The notes under the pieces: generated by a model | What the model was told of the DNA's origin: nothing | Database searches by the model: none | The model's input: only the letters and a program-made list of their open reading frames with translations | In this document: positions 33,665 through 49,456 of the stretch, piece after piece | Layout: the number at the start of each line of letters is the position of its first letter | Position numbering within the stretch: the first letter of the stretch is position 1 | Translations under genes and position numbers: made by a program | Source of the DNA: Macrobrachium rosenbergii | Taxonomy: Eukaryota; Arthropoda; Malacostraca; Decapoda; Palaemonidae | Assembly: GCF_040412425.1 (NCBI RefSeq) | Contig: NC_089756.1 | Location: forward strand, 9,703,226 to 9,767,225 | Length of the DNA stretch: 64,000 nucleotides | Direction: 5' to 3'

Positions 33665-36563
33665 TTTGCTATCTAGTTTTGTGTATCTTCAGAGGACTGT
33701 TTGCTGGTATACACTTGAGCGACGTTGAGCGTAAATTGTAAGGTGCAAAAATCACAGATGTGGTTTTGAAACATAGTATGTTGCAAATGAATTTCTTCTA
33801 CATTATCATCCCTTAGTTCCAATTATTCCAAATTAGATCAGTGATTTTGGTTCACAAGTGCGTGCGCCAATCCACATCTCAATTTGTCATAATTTACTGT
33901 CAGGTTGATACAAGTCAGGTAGAAACTATGCTGTATATACGATCATTTAGCTTAGTAATTGGTTTCGACTGGCAAGGCAAATTTGACTAATGTGAACCTT
34001 ATGCTTTTCGAATTGTTAAATACGTTAATACTATATCAGATTTTCAGCACGAAAGGTTTTGCAAGTTTCAGCGTGAAGTCAAACTCTGAAGGTCGCAGAC
34101 TGTATAGATTTTGTGTAAAGTAACTATGTAACCATTAAGGCCTAGGAATCATAACTGCTCTGACAGCTCGAGTAGGCCTATGCGAAGGCAATTGAATTGT
34201 GCTTTTACGAAAAGGGAGTCAAGGCTTTAAAGAAGATAGCATTATTCGGTGAATGTAAGGATTGATTGACATTCTTGTCATATAATGAAGTTTTGTGACC
34301 GCATTAAATGGTTAGAGACGGATAAGTAACAAGTGCCGTATCGTTCCTGATGTTCCGATTAATGGGTTTGTTGTTTTATCTTTTTGTGTATTCGTTCCCT
34401 CGTTGCATTTTGTCGTCATTTCATTGGAAGGTACTATTCAAGTTAATGACCTGTTAGGGTTGCCCTCCTTAATATCAGTTTAATGTGCATAACATCAGTA
34501 GAAACAACGAATTCAGGGGTGAGAGAAGTGGTCGTCTTTCTTAGTGATATTATCTCCATATTGATTATAATATATCAGTTATGTTGACACATATATGGAT
34601 CATAACTGTGATGGCAAAAAAATCAAAACAAACAAGCAGCAGAAACATAATGTAATCAGATAGTCGCACCATACTTGGATCATTTGGAATTCTCAGAAAA
34701 CAGTGCTTTCTCCTTAAATTCCGAGTTATGTGAGCCAGTTTAAAGTTAATCCTTTGTTATGAACTTGGATTTTGTTAAAAGACTTTCGTGGACCTGGAAT
34801 CGTGTGACTCAACAAGCCAATTAAAGACGATAGTGCCTGCCACGACACGTGACACTCCCAAATGTACGTTTGATACGATTCCCGAACAAAGTAAGCTCTC
34901 GGGAAGAAACTGTTGCTTCGTCACAGTCATGACATATAATGCCCACATAACGTCGTAGGATACCCGGGCTGGTCAATACCCCTCTCCAAAAGCAGAAATC
35001 ATAGCCAAAGTGCGAATGGGAAGGGCCTTTTTTTTTTTCAGGCGAAACACCTGACAGCTGCACGTTCCCGCGCTTTGGTCCCATTCGCGACACTCCCACA
35101 ATGCACAGCGTATGGCGCGAGATGTCTCGCCACTTGCATGACATGGCAGGAGAAATTTTGTCTGTCCTTCCATTCCACTATCGGGGGAATTCAGTCGATT
35201 CAGCGGAGAGGAATTTATGGGGCGAGGCAATATGTAGAACCAGCATATTCACCGGTTCATTTTGTCAGCATCCAACGCCACGTTACGCGAAGGGCCTCGG
35301 TAAAATTAACACCCCACCTCCCTCATGTCTTCCCTGTACTCTATCTTCCGCAAAATTTCACGCATCTTCAACCTTGCTTCTGATAGTTCTTACCTAAGTA
35401 GGTCTGGGTTTTCTAACTCTTTGTGCCCAATAAGAGCCCAGCTGACTATCATGTATTATTCTCCCAGGGGTTCTGCGGACATGTTCAAGCCATCTCCATC
35501 TTGCTTTCAGCATTATCTCACTCCTAATGGAACTTTTATTGTAACCTTTGTATTTAATTCTGCATGACCCTGTACTTTCATGCCCTCACCCGTATAAATG
35601 TGCACAAATACATTAAGAGGAGGAAATGCCCAATATACACAAGCTACAAGAGACGTGTGTGTTTCCTACATTTATTCTTTTATTAAGATATTACAGGTTT
35701 GAATACTTTGTTAGATAACAACAGTACGTATCAGCAAGAAGCACCATTAATCTCTTTCTCTCTCTTGCTGAAGTGCATTAATAGCACTAGATTGCAACAT
35801 CAGCCTAGGTATATTTTCTCTCGCTGGCGTGCATTGACAGCACTACAGTAGATTGCAACAACAGCCTAGGTATCTTTCCTAGTCACAGTGGCCACTCAAA
35901 AACTATTGGCCACACAAGTAATCGAAACCCATAACGTCCCGTTCACGTCTAGATTCTGGAGCATTTTTCTATGGCTCCTATTTGTTTTCCCCTCTGAATG
36001 AAAGCTTGAAATCACTACTTATGTTGAAAGCGTTACACAAAGAGCGTACATAAATTTTACAGAGTACATAAAATCACTACATTGGTTCAGAATACTGCAT
36101 AGATTTTATAAACACTGTAAAGGCATTAAAACCAGTGCAATGCATTTTACAAATTACACGAACTGCATTTTACAGACTTCTCGAAATCATTACATGCTGT
36201 TTACAACTAATTAAGATCAGTACATAAGCTGTGCAAAATACTAAAAAATAGTTTTACAAAAGACATAAAATCCTCACATACTTTTTATAAGAAACTAAAA
36301 TCACTACGCCAAATCTGACAATAATAGTTTTCACAAGCTGTAGAGAATAAAATGTTTAAACATGTTTGTGTATGGTAATTCCGGGTGTCTTTTTACTACT
36401 TTTGTTTTACAATGACAATAAAAATGTAACCAAGCTCGACTTCTCTCTCGACTGACCTTTCGATTCTGAGAAAGATGTGCATATCAGATATTCACGCATA
36501 CCACAGTATGAACAACTACAACACTTTTTTGGGACAAAATTTACTTTTGCTTAAGGATGTTGC

Positions 36564-36612
<49 letters not shown>

Positions 36613-36889
36613 GTTTCTGTTTGTTAATTATGCAGAGCTGATTTGTGTAAATATTCGTCTTAACTTTGCAAACATTCACTAGGTAATCCCGCTACAAACT
36701 TGCATTGTATGCTAATGAATTAATGCTAACCAATAATGTTATTGGCGATTTTGTATATAGTAATGACATAGTAACAGCCAAAGTCATAATAATCTGTGGC
36801 ACAGCTGTGCCCACAATTTCTGGTAGTGCAGTCAAAGAGTTCAGAACATGATGTCATCAGGAAAAACAAGAACCACATGATCATTCTTC

Positions 36890-36963
<74 letters not shown>

Positions 36964-37509
36964 CTTACACATACAAGCTATCGCTATTCCTTCCCATTGA
37001 ACTCCAAACCCCTATTGGCCTTCATTCATTCATAAAACGCGACCATTTATTCCCCAGAGTTTTTGGTTCTTTGTCCTGTCCCATCGGTCATTGTCCTGTC
37101 CTTTCCTTTTCATTCCGCGTACCTCTGTTCAAGATGGCATTCCGCGCATACTTGGGACCATTGTGAGTCACCAACAATCGTAAATGACTGAAAGAGGAGA
37201 GTGAACCAGTTTTCGAACTCTGTTGTAAAAATTGCCATAACGAAAGTTTGGCGTTGGTACTAATAACAGTATAGTTCTTGTTCATTGTTGTGGAAACGGT
37301 GCGTTATGACCTGCCTGTCCTTCATCATGTTAATATATTGATTTTGAAACCCTCTGTGTATGTATGTATGTATGTGTATGTATGTATGTATGTATGTATG
37401 TATATATGTATGTATGTATGTGTGAACTGTATGCATGTATGTATGCATGTGTCTGTCGCTCGTACAGCAACTCATAGCCTCAATAATGAAATTAATAAAT
37501 AACTTAATA
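33665..37509. other. Intergenic stretch with simple repeats
   Basis: No gene is supported. (TC)n tracts lie at 36565-36609 and 36893-36960, and a (TATG)n-type tract at about 37356-37446. The 34800-35400 part is less AT-rich and has overlapping short ORFs on both strands, but none shows a recognisable domain, repeat or splice structure. Confidence 0.45.
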
Positions 37510-38203
37510 CAGTGGCGTAGCTGGCATTCCATCAGTGGGGACCCTAGGTTGGGCCAAGATATTTGTTGGGGGTGCCAAAGAAAATTACACAAAACTAATG
37601 TGCCAATTCTGTAATCAGTAGAATATACTATTCTCGAATGTATATATCCATGTGAATGAAGGAAAATAACAGTATTAGTAAAGCTCAATTTTCAACTCTT
37701 ACTATATGCAAATGTGTCAAATACTGTAATGTAAATTTCTTCACAGCCTTATATTCAACACTAGCCGAATTTCTATTGTCAAGTTTTAATTTTCAACTAT
37801 AGTATAGTAATATCCTTGTCATGTAAATGGTATATCAAAATAGTGCATATCATCAATAACACAAAAGACTTTTGATCCTCCAAAATTTCAACCTATCCCA
37901 TTCTCTCTTCTTCATCTCTCCCTGGAAATTAACTATAAGCAGCAGTAGCATATTGCATTGCACTTATCCAAAACTGTAACTATAGTTTCAGTCACTTCAT
38001 ACTCATACCTAAGTTGATAACACTAATTAGGATCAAAATATCATGAACAAACATGTCAGTTGTGTTAAAAACCTATGACTATAATTCTGCTTTTGACCAC
38101 CAAAGGGTTAAACGTTAGCTACAAAGGGAATTTCAACCGGGGGGGCCAAGCATCTGACTGGGGGCCAGGCCCCCACCCCGGCACCCCCGTAGCGAAGCCA
38201 CTG
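37510..38203. mobile_element. hAT-like non-autonomous element, 694 bp
   Basis: The left end CAGTGGCGTAGCT and the right end, in reverse complement CAGTGGCTTCGCTAC, are imperfect terminal inverted repeats of the common hAT type. They are flanked by a perfect 8-bp duplication ACTTAATA (37502-37509 and 38204-38211). G/C-rich runs sit just inside the right end (38140-38190). No transposase ORF. Confidence 0.88.
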
Positions 38204-38211
38204 ACTTAATA

Positions 38212-39164
38212 TGAGCCCGGCAGACTGAAAATCATCCTACACGCAACACACAAAGACGAGGTTGTTTTATTGTGGGTCGCAGCAGAGAATGAGACGGCAT
38301 TGGACTCACAGAAAAAGGTTTATAGGATACGTGTATGCATGTATGTATGTATGTATATATTTGTACACTTGTTATTTTCACTTTTGAGATGCTTGCAGTT
38401 TTCCTCCATGTATCGGTTACTTTCAGCGAGCCCCAGAAGCGCTCTAGAATAAACCAGTACTTGAGTTAACAGTTTACTTATAAGTTCCTCCCGCTCGCAT
38501 GACATTCGAATTTCCATGGACAACAGCATCGATGACCTTTCTTTTCGCGACGCCAGTTTATGACGTCAGGCGATATCCAGTCTTACCCTTGAGCAAGCCA
38601 GATTGGTCACGTGATGATCCTCTGGTTGTCATGTGATTTCACCCTTCATATACTAGAAGGAAAAATAAAAAGAAAATATCTGTAACTTGGAAAACAAATG
38701 ATTCTAAACGACAATTCAGCTAAGTTTATATTATATAAATGAAAATAAAATGATGACCAGAGCAATGAAAAGGATTATTACATGCAAGCTATTGCTTCTT
38801 ATAGCTTCTGATGTGTGAATATGCATGTTATAGCCACATGTTTCTCCTTAACAACCAACACTTTCATAGTTCAGCGTCTTTGTATACGTTACCAGCTTTG
38901 GTATTCAAGTCATATATTTTTTTGCATCTTGCCCTAACATATAATTCTCTCTCTCTCTCTCAACTTTGATACCGGAAGCGTTTTATGCCATTGCCGGGAA
39001 AAATCCATTGAAAATGTGCCTGGTTGTTGGTTGACTTGTGGGTTGCAGCTGAGCGTTTGGAAGAAAGAGAAAGAGAAGTAACTGAAGCTGGAGGGCCTCG
39101 ACGAGGTAATCCTTATGCCACCGGTGTGAACCCTTTCATCAGATATCGTTATTGTGTAGTCAGC
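38212..39164. other. Intergenic stretch
   Basis: A short (TATG)n tract near 38333-38356 and a (CT)n run near 38946. No gene signal. Confidence 0.35.
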
Positions 39165-39510
39165 ATGGCTACCTTTTTTCTTTTCTGCAAAAGAAAACTA
39201 ACAAGATGTCTTTGTCTGTCCGCCCTCAGATCTGAACAACTACTGAGGCTAGAGGGATGTATATTGGTATGTTGATTTTCCACCCTCCAATCGTGAAACA
39301 TACCAAATTGCAGCCCTCTAGCCTCAGTAGTTTTCATCTTATTTCAGGTTAAAGTTAGCCATGATCGTGCATCTAGCAACGCTACAGGACAGGCCACCAC
39401 CGGGCCGTGGCTGAAATTTTCTTGGGCCGTGACTCATACAGCATTATACCAGACCCCCGAAAGATATATCTATTTTTGGTGGCCTTGATTATACGCTGTA
39501 CAGAAAACTC
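39165..39510. repeat. Interspersed repeat with a 95-nt hairpin
   Basis: aactactgaggctagaggg (39238-39256) and ccctctagcctcagtagtt (39314-39332) are exact complements and enclose a second, weaker pairing (ttggtatgtt with aaacatacc). Downstream text (ggacaggccaccaccgggcc) accompanies this hairpin in other decapod sequences as I recall; that is memory, not a search. It is probably an old non-coding mobile element. Confidence 0.55.
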
Positions 39511-40788
39511 GATTGCGCCGAAGAAACCGGCTTATTTTTTTACTTGTTTTTATTGTTTACTAAACCGGCAGTGATTGGAATTTATTTCCCCCATTCATTA
39601 CCATTTCCTGGGTCTATGGTTGTCCATCTTCAACAGCTCTAATCCGTTGCCACACTACATGTGCAGGTGCCAAATGAAAAGTCGCAGTGGCTTACAGCGA
39701 CTCATCCTGCTGGAAGGGGTTTGGCTCCTCTACCAAATCTTCTGCAGGAACCTGGGTCACAAAGCAATAGAAATCTCAGAACGCAATAAACTGTTAGTAA
39801 ATGAATGACCCATAATAATAAAGGAATGATAAAAAAAGGAAAAATTTGGTATTTTCAAAGAGAAAAGTACATTTTGAAAATCAAATAATAGATGAAGCTC
39901 GAGGTGCATTTTGAACCGAAGCAAGAGAAATAAAAAAAAATACTGATAGTCATAATCTACATAATTTCAGCTCATAGCCACATACACATACAGTACAATC
40001 CAACACAGGACATTCTTAAACAAAATAAAAAAAATATTTACGACGAAATGTGAAACAATATTTAAACGTAGAATTTTCCATCCATGTGTGAAAGCAAGAA
40101 GAAGAGAGGAGTTACCGCGGAGCGATAAATAAATTCCCATCTAAAACCGTCTCCTGCCGTAGTTGACGTCGTTGAGGCTATTTGAAGCATCGTGACGCTT
40201 GAAAAGCCCCTTTGAGATCAAGAGTTTGCGATCCTTTCTTCGTTAGGGCTAAAGGAAACTGGTAGGCCTTTGCCAAAGACAGCCACAAATTGAGCCTAGT
40301 TTACAATGCTCGGGGAATGAGGGAGAGTACCTCGGTTCTCATGTGCGTAGATGCGTACGCGCAGCCGCACATACGTACACATATATTACAGCTGCGAACC
40401 CGACATCGTACCCGCATGGTACAGCACGGTATTTCTTGGTAATGAATCGGGATGGGTATGGACTGGACTGAGGAGCACACATGCGCATGCTTGTCTTTCT
40501 CTCTTTTCATTTTGCGGCCGTCGTCCAACGCATCAGGGTAATTTTCCCAATTGCGGGAAAATAGCCTTCTCTTTTATTTTTCGTTGTCTGCACGCAGAAT
40601 TTACTGTTTGTCCCTCTGTAATTCTCGGATCTGGTCGTCCGGTGTTGTGCCTTTATTGTATAAACCGCGAATGGTGGGAATCATAACCATAACTCTCTCC
40701 AGGCAGTTAAGGACTTCAGTATTATTTCCCAGAATAAATAATGTATCTGATTTTCTCTGAGAATGAGAGAGATAGAAAGAAAACTAAA

Positions 40789-40851
<63 letters not shown>

Positions 40852-41654
40852 GGGTAGCAAAGGTAATCTGGTTAACCTAGACATACTAAATGTTTTCACA
40901 AAATATACTAAACATTCTTTTGTTAGTTTATGAATAATCTTGCCTACAGATTAACAGAGAATGACGTTCAGAAGAAAACTGCCACTCGTGTATTAACATG
41001 CACAGTCAGCATACTATTGTACATGAAAGTATGAGCGCTGTGGTTTAGTACCATCGATCAGTTGACTGATTCTGATAAACCAACTGGTTCCACGACGAAC
41101 CATTATCACGCGTATTTGAACGTATCTGAAGGAATAGTCTAGGAAGCAGAACAGTCAAATAAAGGCTCTTAAAGCAACATCAAAGAGGAAATTGTACCAA
41201 ATGGTTAACATACAGAAGTGAATCAACCCAACTACCTTATAGTTGCAAAGGAGGAATCTTTTAGACTGAGGCTTACCCCAGATGGGATCTACAACGATGC
41301 GGGTGGAAGTCAATAGAATCAGATCCCCTATGGACCGAGCTTTAGGCCCACAATAGGAGTAGGCTTAACACATTTTTGTTCTATAGACTCATGCACGTCT
41401 TTGTGTGTATGTGTGAACGTTCCATGATACTCTACTCAGCACCTACAGGGACTAGATTCGATTCCTTGGATGAGAGAAACGGTTTAGGAAAGTTACACTA
41501 AATAGCACTGGGCTTCTATTGTTATGAGCATTGAACTACTTCATGGTATTTAGTCGACCTAAGTGGGTCGCAACCACGGGAGGGGAAGGCTTATCGGGAA
41601 ATAGTGGCCGAGATCTTGAACGGTAGAACATTCTAAAACTGCCTTTTGTGAGAA

Positions 41655-41656
<2 letters not shown>
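39511..41656. other. Intergenic stretch
   Basis: Contains a 57-bp (TC)n tract at 40792-40848. No coding frame with a recognisable domain. Confidence 0.4.

Positions 41657-41742
<86 letters not shown>
41657..41742. repeat. (TA)n microsatellite left of foldback 1
   Basis: About 84 bp of pure TA repeat, ending about 30 bp before the palindrome at 41773. Confidence 0.95.
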
Positions 41743-41743
<1 letters not shown>

Positions 41744-41772
41744 CTATTTATCACATCACCGTGATTCATATA

Positions 41773-42118
41773 CAATCAGAAAGCTACAAACGTCCTTTAA
41801 TATCAATTCGCTCTACCTCCGGAAATAATATATTTTCATATATGTTACCGAAGGGAATTTTTAGTTGATAATAAGTCCACCGTCCCGTGGGGTCGACCAG
41901 CGACGGACGAGGACTCAGGACTACAGGGACGCACTAACCCAGTCGGCCACTGGGTTAGTGCGTCCCTGTAGTTCTGAGTCCTCGTCCGTCGCTGGTTCGA
42001 CCTCTCGGAACGGTGGACTTATTATCAACTAAAAATTCCCCTTCGGTAACATATATGAAAAATATATTATTTCCGAGGTAGAGCGAATTGGATATTAAAG
42101 GACGTTTGTAGCTTTCTG

Positions 42119-42121
<3 letters not shown>
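41773..42121. mobile_element. Foldback element 1: ~350-bp palindrome with tRNA-like arms
   Basis: Two arms of about 170 bp are near-perfect reverse complements meeting at cccagtcggccactggg (about 41937-41953). Left-arm words aatcagaaagctacaaacgt, gataataagtccaccg and gacggacgaggactcag reappear inverted on the right. Each arm holds a tRNA-like promoter pair: on the right, ggccactgggttagtg (A box-like, 41945) and ggttcgacctc (B box-like, about 41994), 49 nt apart. A tRNA-derived SINE duplicated head to head would explain it. TA repeats lie close on both sides. Confidence 0.8.

Positions 42122-42165
<44 letters not shown>
42119..42165. repeat. (TA)n microsatellite between foldbacks 1 and 2
   Basis: About 46 bp of TA repeat that directly joins the two palindromes. 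Confidence 0.95.
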
Positions 42166-42166
<1 letters not shown>

Positions 42167-42170
<4 letters not shown>

Positions 42171-42367
42171 AAGGACCTCATTCAAACTGGATGGTATCTA
42201 ATGGAGTTTTTTATTCCAAAGGTTACAAGCTTTCTGGGACAAACAGTCCACATTATCAAGTATCCGTACGGATACTTGATAATATGGACTGTTTGTCTAA
42301 GAAAGCTTGTAACTTTTGAATAAAAACTCCATTAGATACCATCCAGTTTGAATGAGGTCCTTTTAGT
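42167..42367. mobile_element. Foldback element 2: ~200-bp palindrome
   Basis: The arms (ataaaaggacctcattcaaa from 42167, inverted at 42348-42367) are near-perfect complements centred on tatccgtacggata (42261-42274). The first 48 bp to its right (to 42415) reappear inverted next to the partial copy at 45201. Each arm contains a small nested hairpin followed by GAAAGC (see findings). Confidence 0.8.
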
Positions 42368-42407
42368 AATTCTACTAATGCACAGAACAATTGTGTATGT
42401 GATAGAG

Positions 42408-45330
<2,923 letters not shown>

Positions 45331-45438
45331 ACATATATATGTATATATACACATACATATATACTACTGTATATGTATACCAGCATTTTATAAATTATTG
45401 CTATGTGTTGTAATATCAGATAAAGTGCATATGGGATA

Positions 45439-45478
<40 letters not shown>

Positions 45479-47154
45479 CATAATAAAGGCCTTGAAAATT
45501 GCCTGCTAAACTCTTAAAACGTTAAGACATTGCACTCACTGTACCGTGGACATGGCCCCAAATTTGGGAACTTGGCCAGTTTTTCATATCACTCAGTCAA
45601 CTGCGGCCTGGCTCCAAGCCCAGGTCATTCTTAGAGAAGTTGTTACGCGCTGGGATCTCGTCAATATGTTTTAACCCACGAATCTATATCTGTAGATCTA
45701 GTAATATTTTGAGACATTTGTTTTGATTCATTCAGGCAATATTCCTTTCATTGGAGTTACACAAACACGAAAAAACCGTAACAGCAATCCATATCAGCGT
45801 AGTTTCTTAGCAACACCGTTAAACTTCTAGCTAACCAAAATCGAGGCTGAAATAAACCAGAGGACGCTTTTAATCTGGCAGCACTAATTCACTGATGGGC
45901 GGGACACCCTCCTGCAAGCCATCCCTTAATTTAAAATGTCGCGGTTTCAGATCTCGCTCAAGGAGATAGACTATTTCAAATAGCTACTTCCCAGGCGTCT
46001 TCTCAGGCCCCGATGACTCATGTCTGGGAACGGGAGCGGCCTGTCTGAGCCCCTTCAACAGAAGGCCAAGGGCCAATTCTATCACGATTTAAACAAGGCT
46101 GTAGATTTGTTTGTTCACGTCAGGATGGTGGACTGGATTTTGCTTGCTGTGGGAAAGTGCCTTGTGGACATTTACGAAGCATTGTGGTTCTAGATGGTGT
46201 TAACCGTGCGGTTCTGTGCCCGTCTCTTTGATATAGGGTTGCTAGCCCCATGCTCTTGGTTTTTCACCCTGAATATGACCTAGCCACAGTCTTCTAACCA
46301 TCAGGTGCATAAATAACTGGTTAGGTCGATAGGGGCACAATTTATCTCACGAGATTTTATCAGTTTGTATTTTACCTTTAGTCTTTTTAATGCCGCATTC
46401 CTAAATGATCATCTAAAGTAACCATCATTGTCTTCACCAAAACTCTTGAATTCCTTAACGGACAATCTGTTTAAAATTAAGAATGACCGAGATTAATTAT
46501 GATGTCTGTGCCTATCTCGGCATCTTCACTCTAAAAAAAGGCAAAATGTTCTTATTATACATGACAGATCAGTTTTCATAAAACCAAAAACAACAACCAT
46601 TTTTTCTGCAATCCGTGCACATTCATACACGAAGCACCCGCGAGGTCATGAAATTGCCAAGAAGTAAAGGAAGTTACAGTCTCATGAATACACCAATTGT
46701 AATTCAGGCAAAATGGTTCAGTCTCCTTGACCCATTTTTTTTTTTTTTTTTTTGCAAAAATCCGTTTAACCGGAACGATAATTACAGAACTTCAGGCAAA
46801 TGAGAAAATAATAGTCCGGTTCAAGTAGCTTACTGAATCAAACGAATCAAACAGTTAACTCAGTTAAAACAAACGATCATCGGTCTAAAAACATAGTGGA
46901 GGAGAATAAAATAATGAACAGTCGCTAACGATACTTGCAGGAAGTGACGCACAGAAAGAGATATCTTGCGCCAGTTCATTGAGGTCCCACGCATCCTATG
47001 AGGGCAGCAGAGGATATATATTAATGTACTTTATCAGACAGACTTGCTGAGTTAGTGTCCTTCAGCAATCTTAATTCAGTGTCTGAGCTAATGTCAGTGC
47101 TGTGGAAAGTCAATAAAATTATATGCCCATTTCATGTGTTAGTTATTTAAGTAG

Positions 47155-47201
<47 letters not shown>

Positions 47202-47965
47202 AACGAAACAATAATGTAGTACGCGAAATATAATGAGTTGCCACACCCCCTCTTATTTCTCATTATTTCAGAAACTACCCAACCTATTATGCTAAGGGGT
47301 TAAGAACACCTATATTTTTTCTAAGAATAATATTAATACCCTACATAATAGTGTTCATCCACATAAATGCTTGTCGTTTAGTACATTAGCCAACTTGAAA
47401 TTAAACTGCGTTTAGACTTCCTACCGTCTAGCCTAGAGCCAGCATCTCTATATAAGACCTTGTATATATCTACAGTATATAGGCTGAAGGCACCTCAGTC
47501 CAAGCTTCAGGACGGTACGTAACGTCCTTAGGGTTGTGGCTTGATTATTCGACCCTGTCCTTCACAGGAGGCGTAAGCAGTACAGTGTACAAAATACTTT
47601 AGGTAAAGTAAGTTACTCGTCACGTCCGTTTTGGGATTGTCACCAAGGGGTGAACGACAGCCAATATGTAAGCCTTCTTGCTGGTAGTCTAACAGTCTAA
47701 TGAATTTCAAGGTGGTAGGCGATAATAAGATTCATAGGAGCATAATATTGCTTAATATACTAGGGAATGTATATACCAGGTTTTGATTAAAAAAAAAACA
47801 TTAGTAACAGAATAGTTACTATGGAAAGAACCGTGTGGTTTAAAACAGGGCAAAGGTTGTTTGTATCAGATGTTTGTTGTAGAGCAGTTCTGTAAAAAGT
47901 TTGAACGTAAAAGGAAAATACGTGTAATAAAAGATCAGTTTTAAAGAGTAAATGGGAGAGTGACT
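45331..47965. other. Intergenic stretch with (TC)n tracts
   Basis: (TC)n at 45440-45477 and 47158-47200; T-run at about 46735-46753. The 45540-46330 part is less AT-rich and repeat-like in texture, but I cannot name it. No gene is supported. Confidence 0.4.
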
Positions 47966-47991
47966 ATATATATACATATATATATAATATA

Positions 47992-48059
<68 letters not shown>

Positions 48060-48060
48060 T
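47966..48060. repeat. (TA)n-(CA)n left of foldback 3
   Basis: About 80 bp of TA repeat with small breaks, then seven CA units. Confidence 0.95.
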
Positions 48061-48343
48061 CATGAAGGAAGTACCGTAATAGGGAAAGGCATCCTCACCC
48101 TTTAACAGTTTATTTTCAATGCCGACGTTTCGTAATTCCACGTCGCATTTTGTCTTGAATGTGTTGTTTAGTTTTAAATGTTTTTGCTTCATATCACCAT
48201 AAATTAATTTGAGTTATTAATGTTCGCAAATTATATTTTATAGCCTCGAAAATGCGACTTGGAATTTGTTGCGAAACGTCGGTATTGAAAATAAACTGTT
48301 AAAGGATGAGGATCCTTTCCCTATTACTTCCTTCATGATGTAT
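48058..48343. mobile_element. Foldback element 3: inverted arms of ~95 bp around a ~90-bp loop
   Basis: The left arm (catcatgaaggaagta to cgtcgcatttt, 48058-48151) and right arm (aaaatgcgacttggaatt to cttcatgatg, 48249-48341) are reverse complements with a few mismatches. Shared words are aacagtttattttcaat on the left and attgaaaataaactgtt on the right. TA/CA repeats flank both sides. The right arm holds gcgac, a loop, gttgc and then GAAACGTC (see findings). Confidence 0.8.
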
Positions 48344-48362
48344 ACTTTGTGCCTCAGCTCCA

Positions 48363-48513
<151 letters not shown>

Positions 48514-48621
48514 TTATATATATACATATACTTATGTATATATTTATTATATATACATATATAACAGTGGAGAATCCTACCAGATAAACCGAGAAGAGAG
48601 AATTTGTAATATGCACAGCCA

Positions 48622-48624
<3 letters not shown>

Positions 48625-48684
<60 letters not shown>
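48625..48684. repeat. (TTA)n microsatellite
   Basis: About 20 ATT units. Confidence 0.95.
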
Positions 48685-48686
<2 letters not shown>

Positions 48687-49320
48687 TGACGATGAGATGA
48701 CCGAGGCCTAGTGGAAATGAGAAATATTGGCGGGGGAGGAAGAATTGATTAGGCCCAGTTAACCGTGAGGGAAGCGATAGGCTTAGGTTTAGAGAAGCCT
48801 CACAGGTCGTGAAATTGTAAAGAGTCAGAGAGAACGATGATTTTCAGGCCGTTATTCTATGGAAACAGTTGTATGGAACGCCGTGGAAAATGTCATGGTG
48901 CATAATGGATGGGCGATCGAACAAGAAAGAAAAGTGATACCGTTGACTCGATGCGAACAATACGGGACTGTAGATCAGAGCCGGAAGAATCTATGCTGGC
49001 TTGAGTCTATTTTCATCCAAAACTGAAATTTTGATGAACCGCCGTACGTCAGTGGGAAGACATTAGGAAAATATATAGCAAAAAATTACTACGAGGCCAT
49101 GTCCTTAACTAGTTAAATGGTATGAATCTAAATGTTACAACCATCTTCATTGTAGTTCGTCTGGCTTCGTCGTCGGCGTGAATATTTAACCGGGATTCAA
49201 GAGGGGCAAGAGCAAGACCGTGATAAATTTCTTAAGGATGCTAACATGTGACTGTTTGTAAGTGCGTTTGTGTATGTGTGGTGCAGTAATGAAATGTGTG
49301 CGTGAGAATCGACACCGGAG
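48685..49320. other. Upstream flank of the FABP exon
   Basis: No gene. The nearest recognisable feature is the exon at 49457, so distal regulatory DNA could lie here. No specific site is claimed. Confidence 0.35.
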
Positions 49321-49456
49321 GGGCGCGTATGCGCGCTATACAGCTGGCAACTGTGAGCGTCCCTTCCTCCGTCACTTCGAGTAGTCGTGAGCAAGTCGCC
49401 GCACCACCAACACCTCCGCTTCTTATCTTGTGTTGAAAGCACGCCAGTGACAAAAA
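49321..49456 (+). promoter_or_regulatory. Possible core promoter and 5' UTR of the FABP gene
   Basis: A TATA-like ctataca at 49336-49342 lies about 115 bp before the start codon. The intervening sequence is C/T-rich and free of ATG until 49457, which has an A-rich context (gacaaaaaATGG). No transcript evidence is available, so the start site is a guess. Confidence 0.25.

Noticed and set aside
34821..35567. Cluster of overlapping ORFs of 80-107 codons on both strands
   Set aside because: No domain, no splice pattern and no codon texture. The higher GC content alone explains the open frames.
41940..42010. Genuine tRNA gene
   Set aside because: A and B box-like motifs are present, but no acceptor stem or anticodon arm can be closed. 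It is better explained as a tRNA-derived SINE arm.
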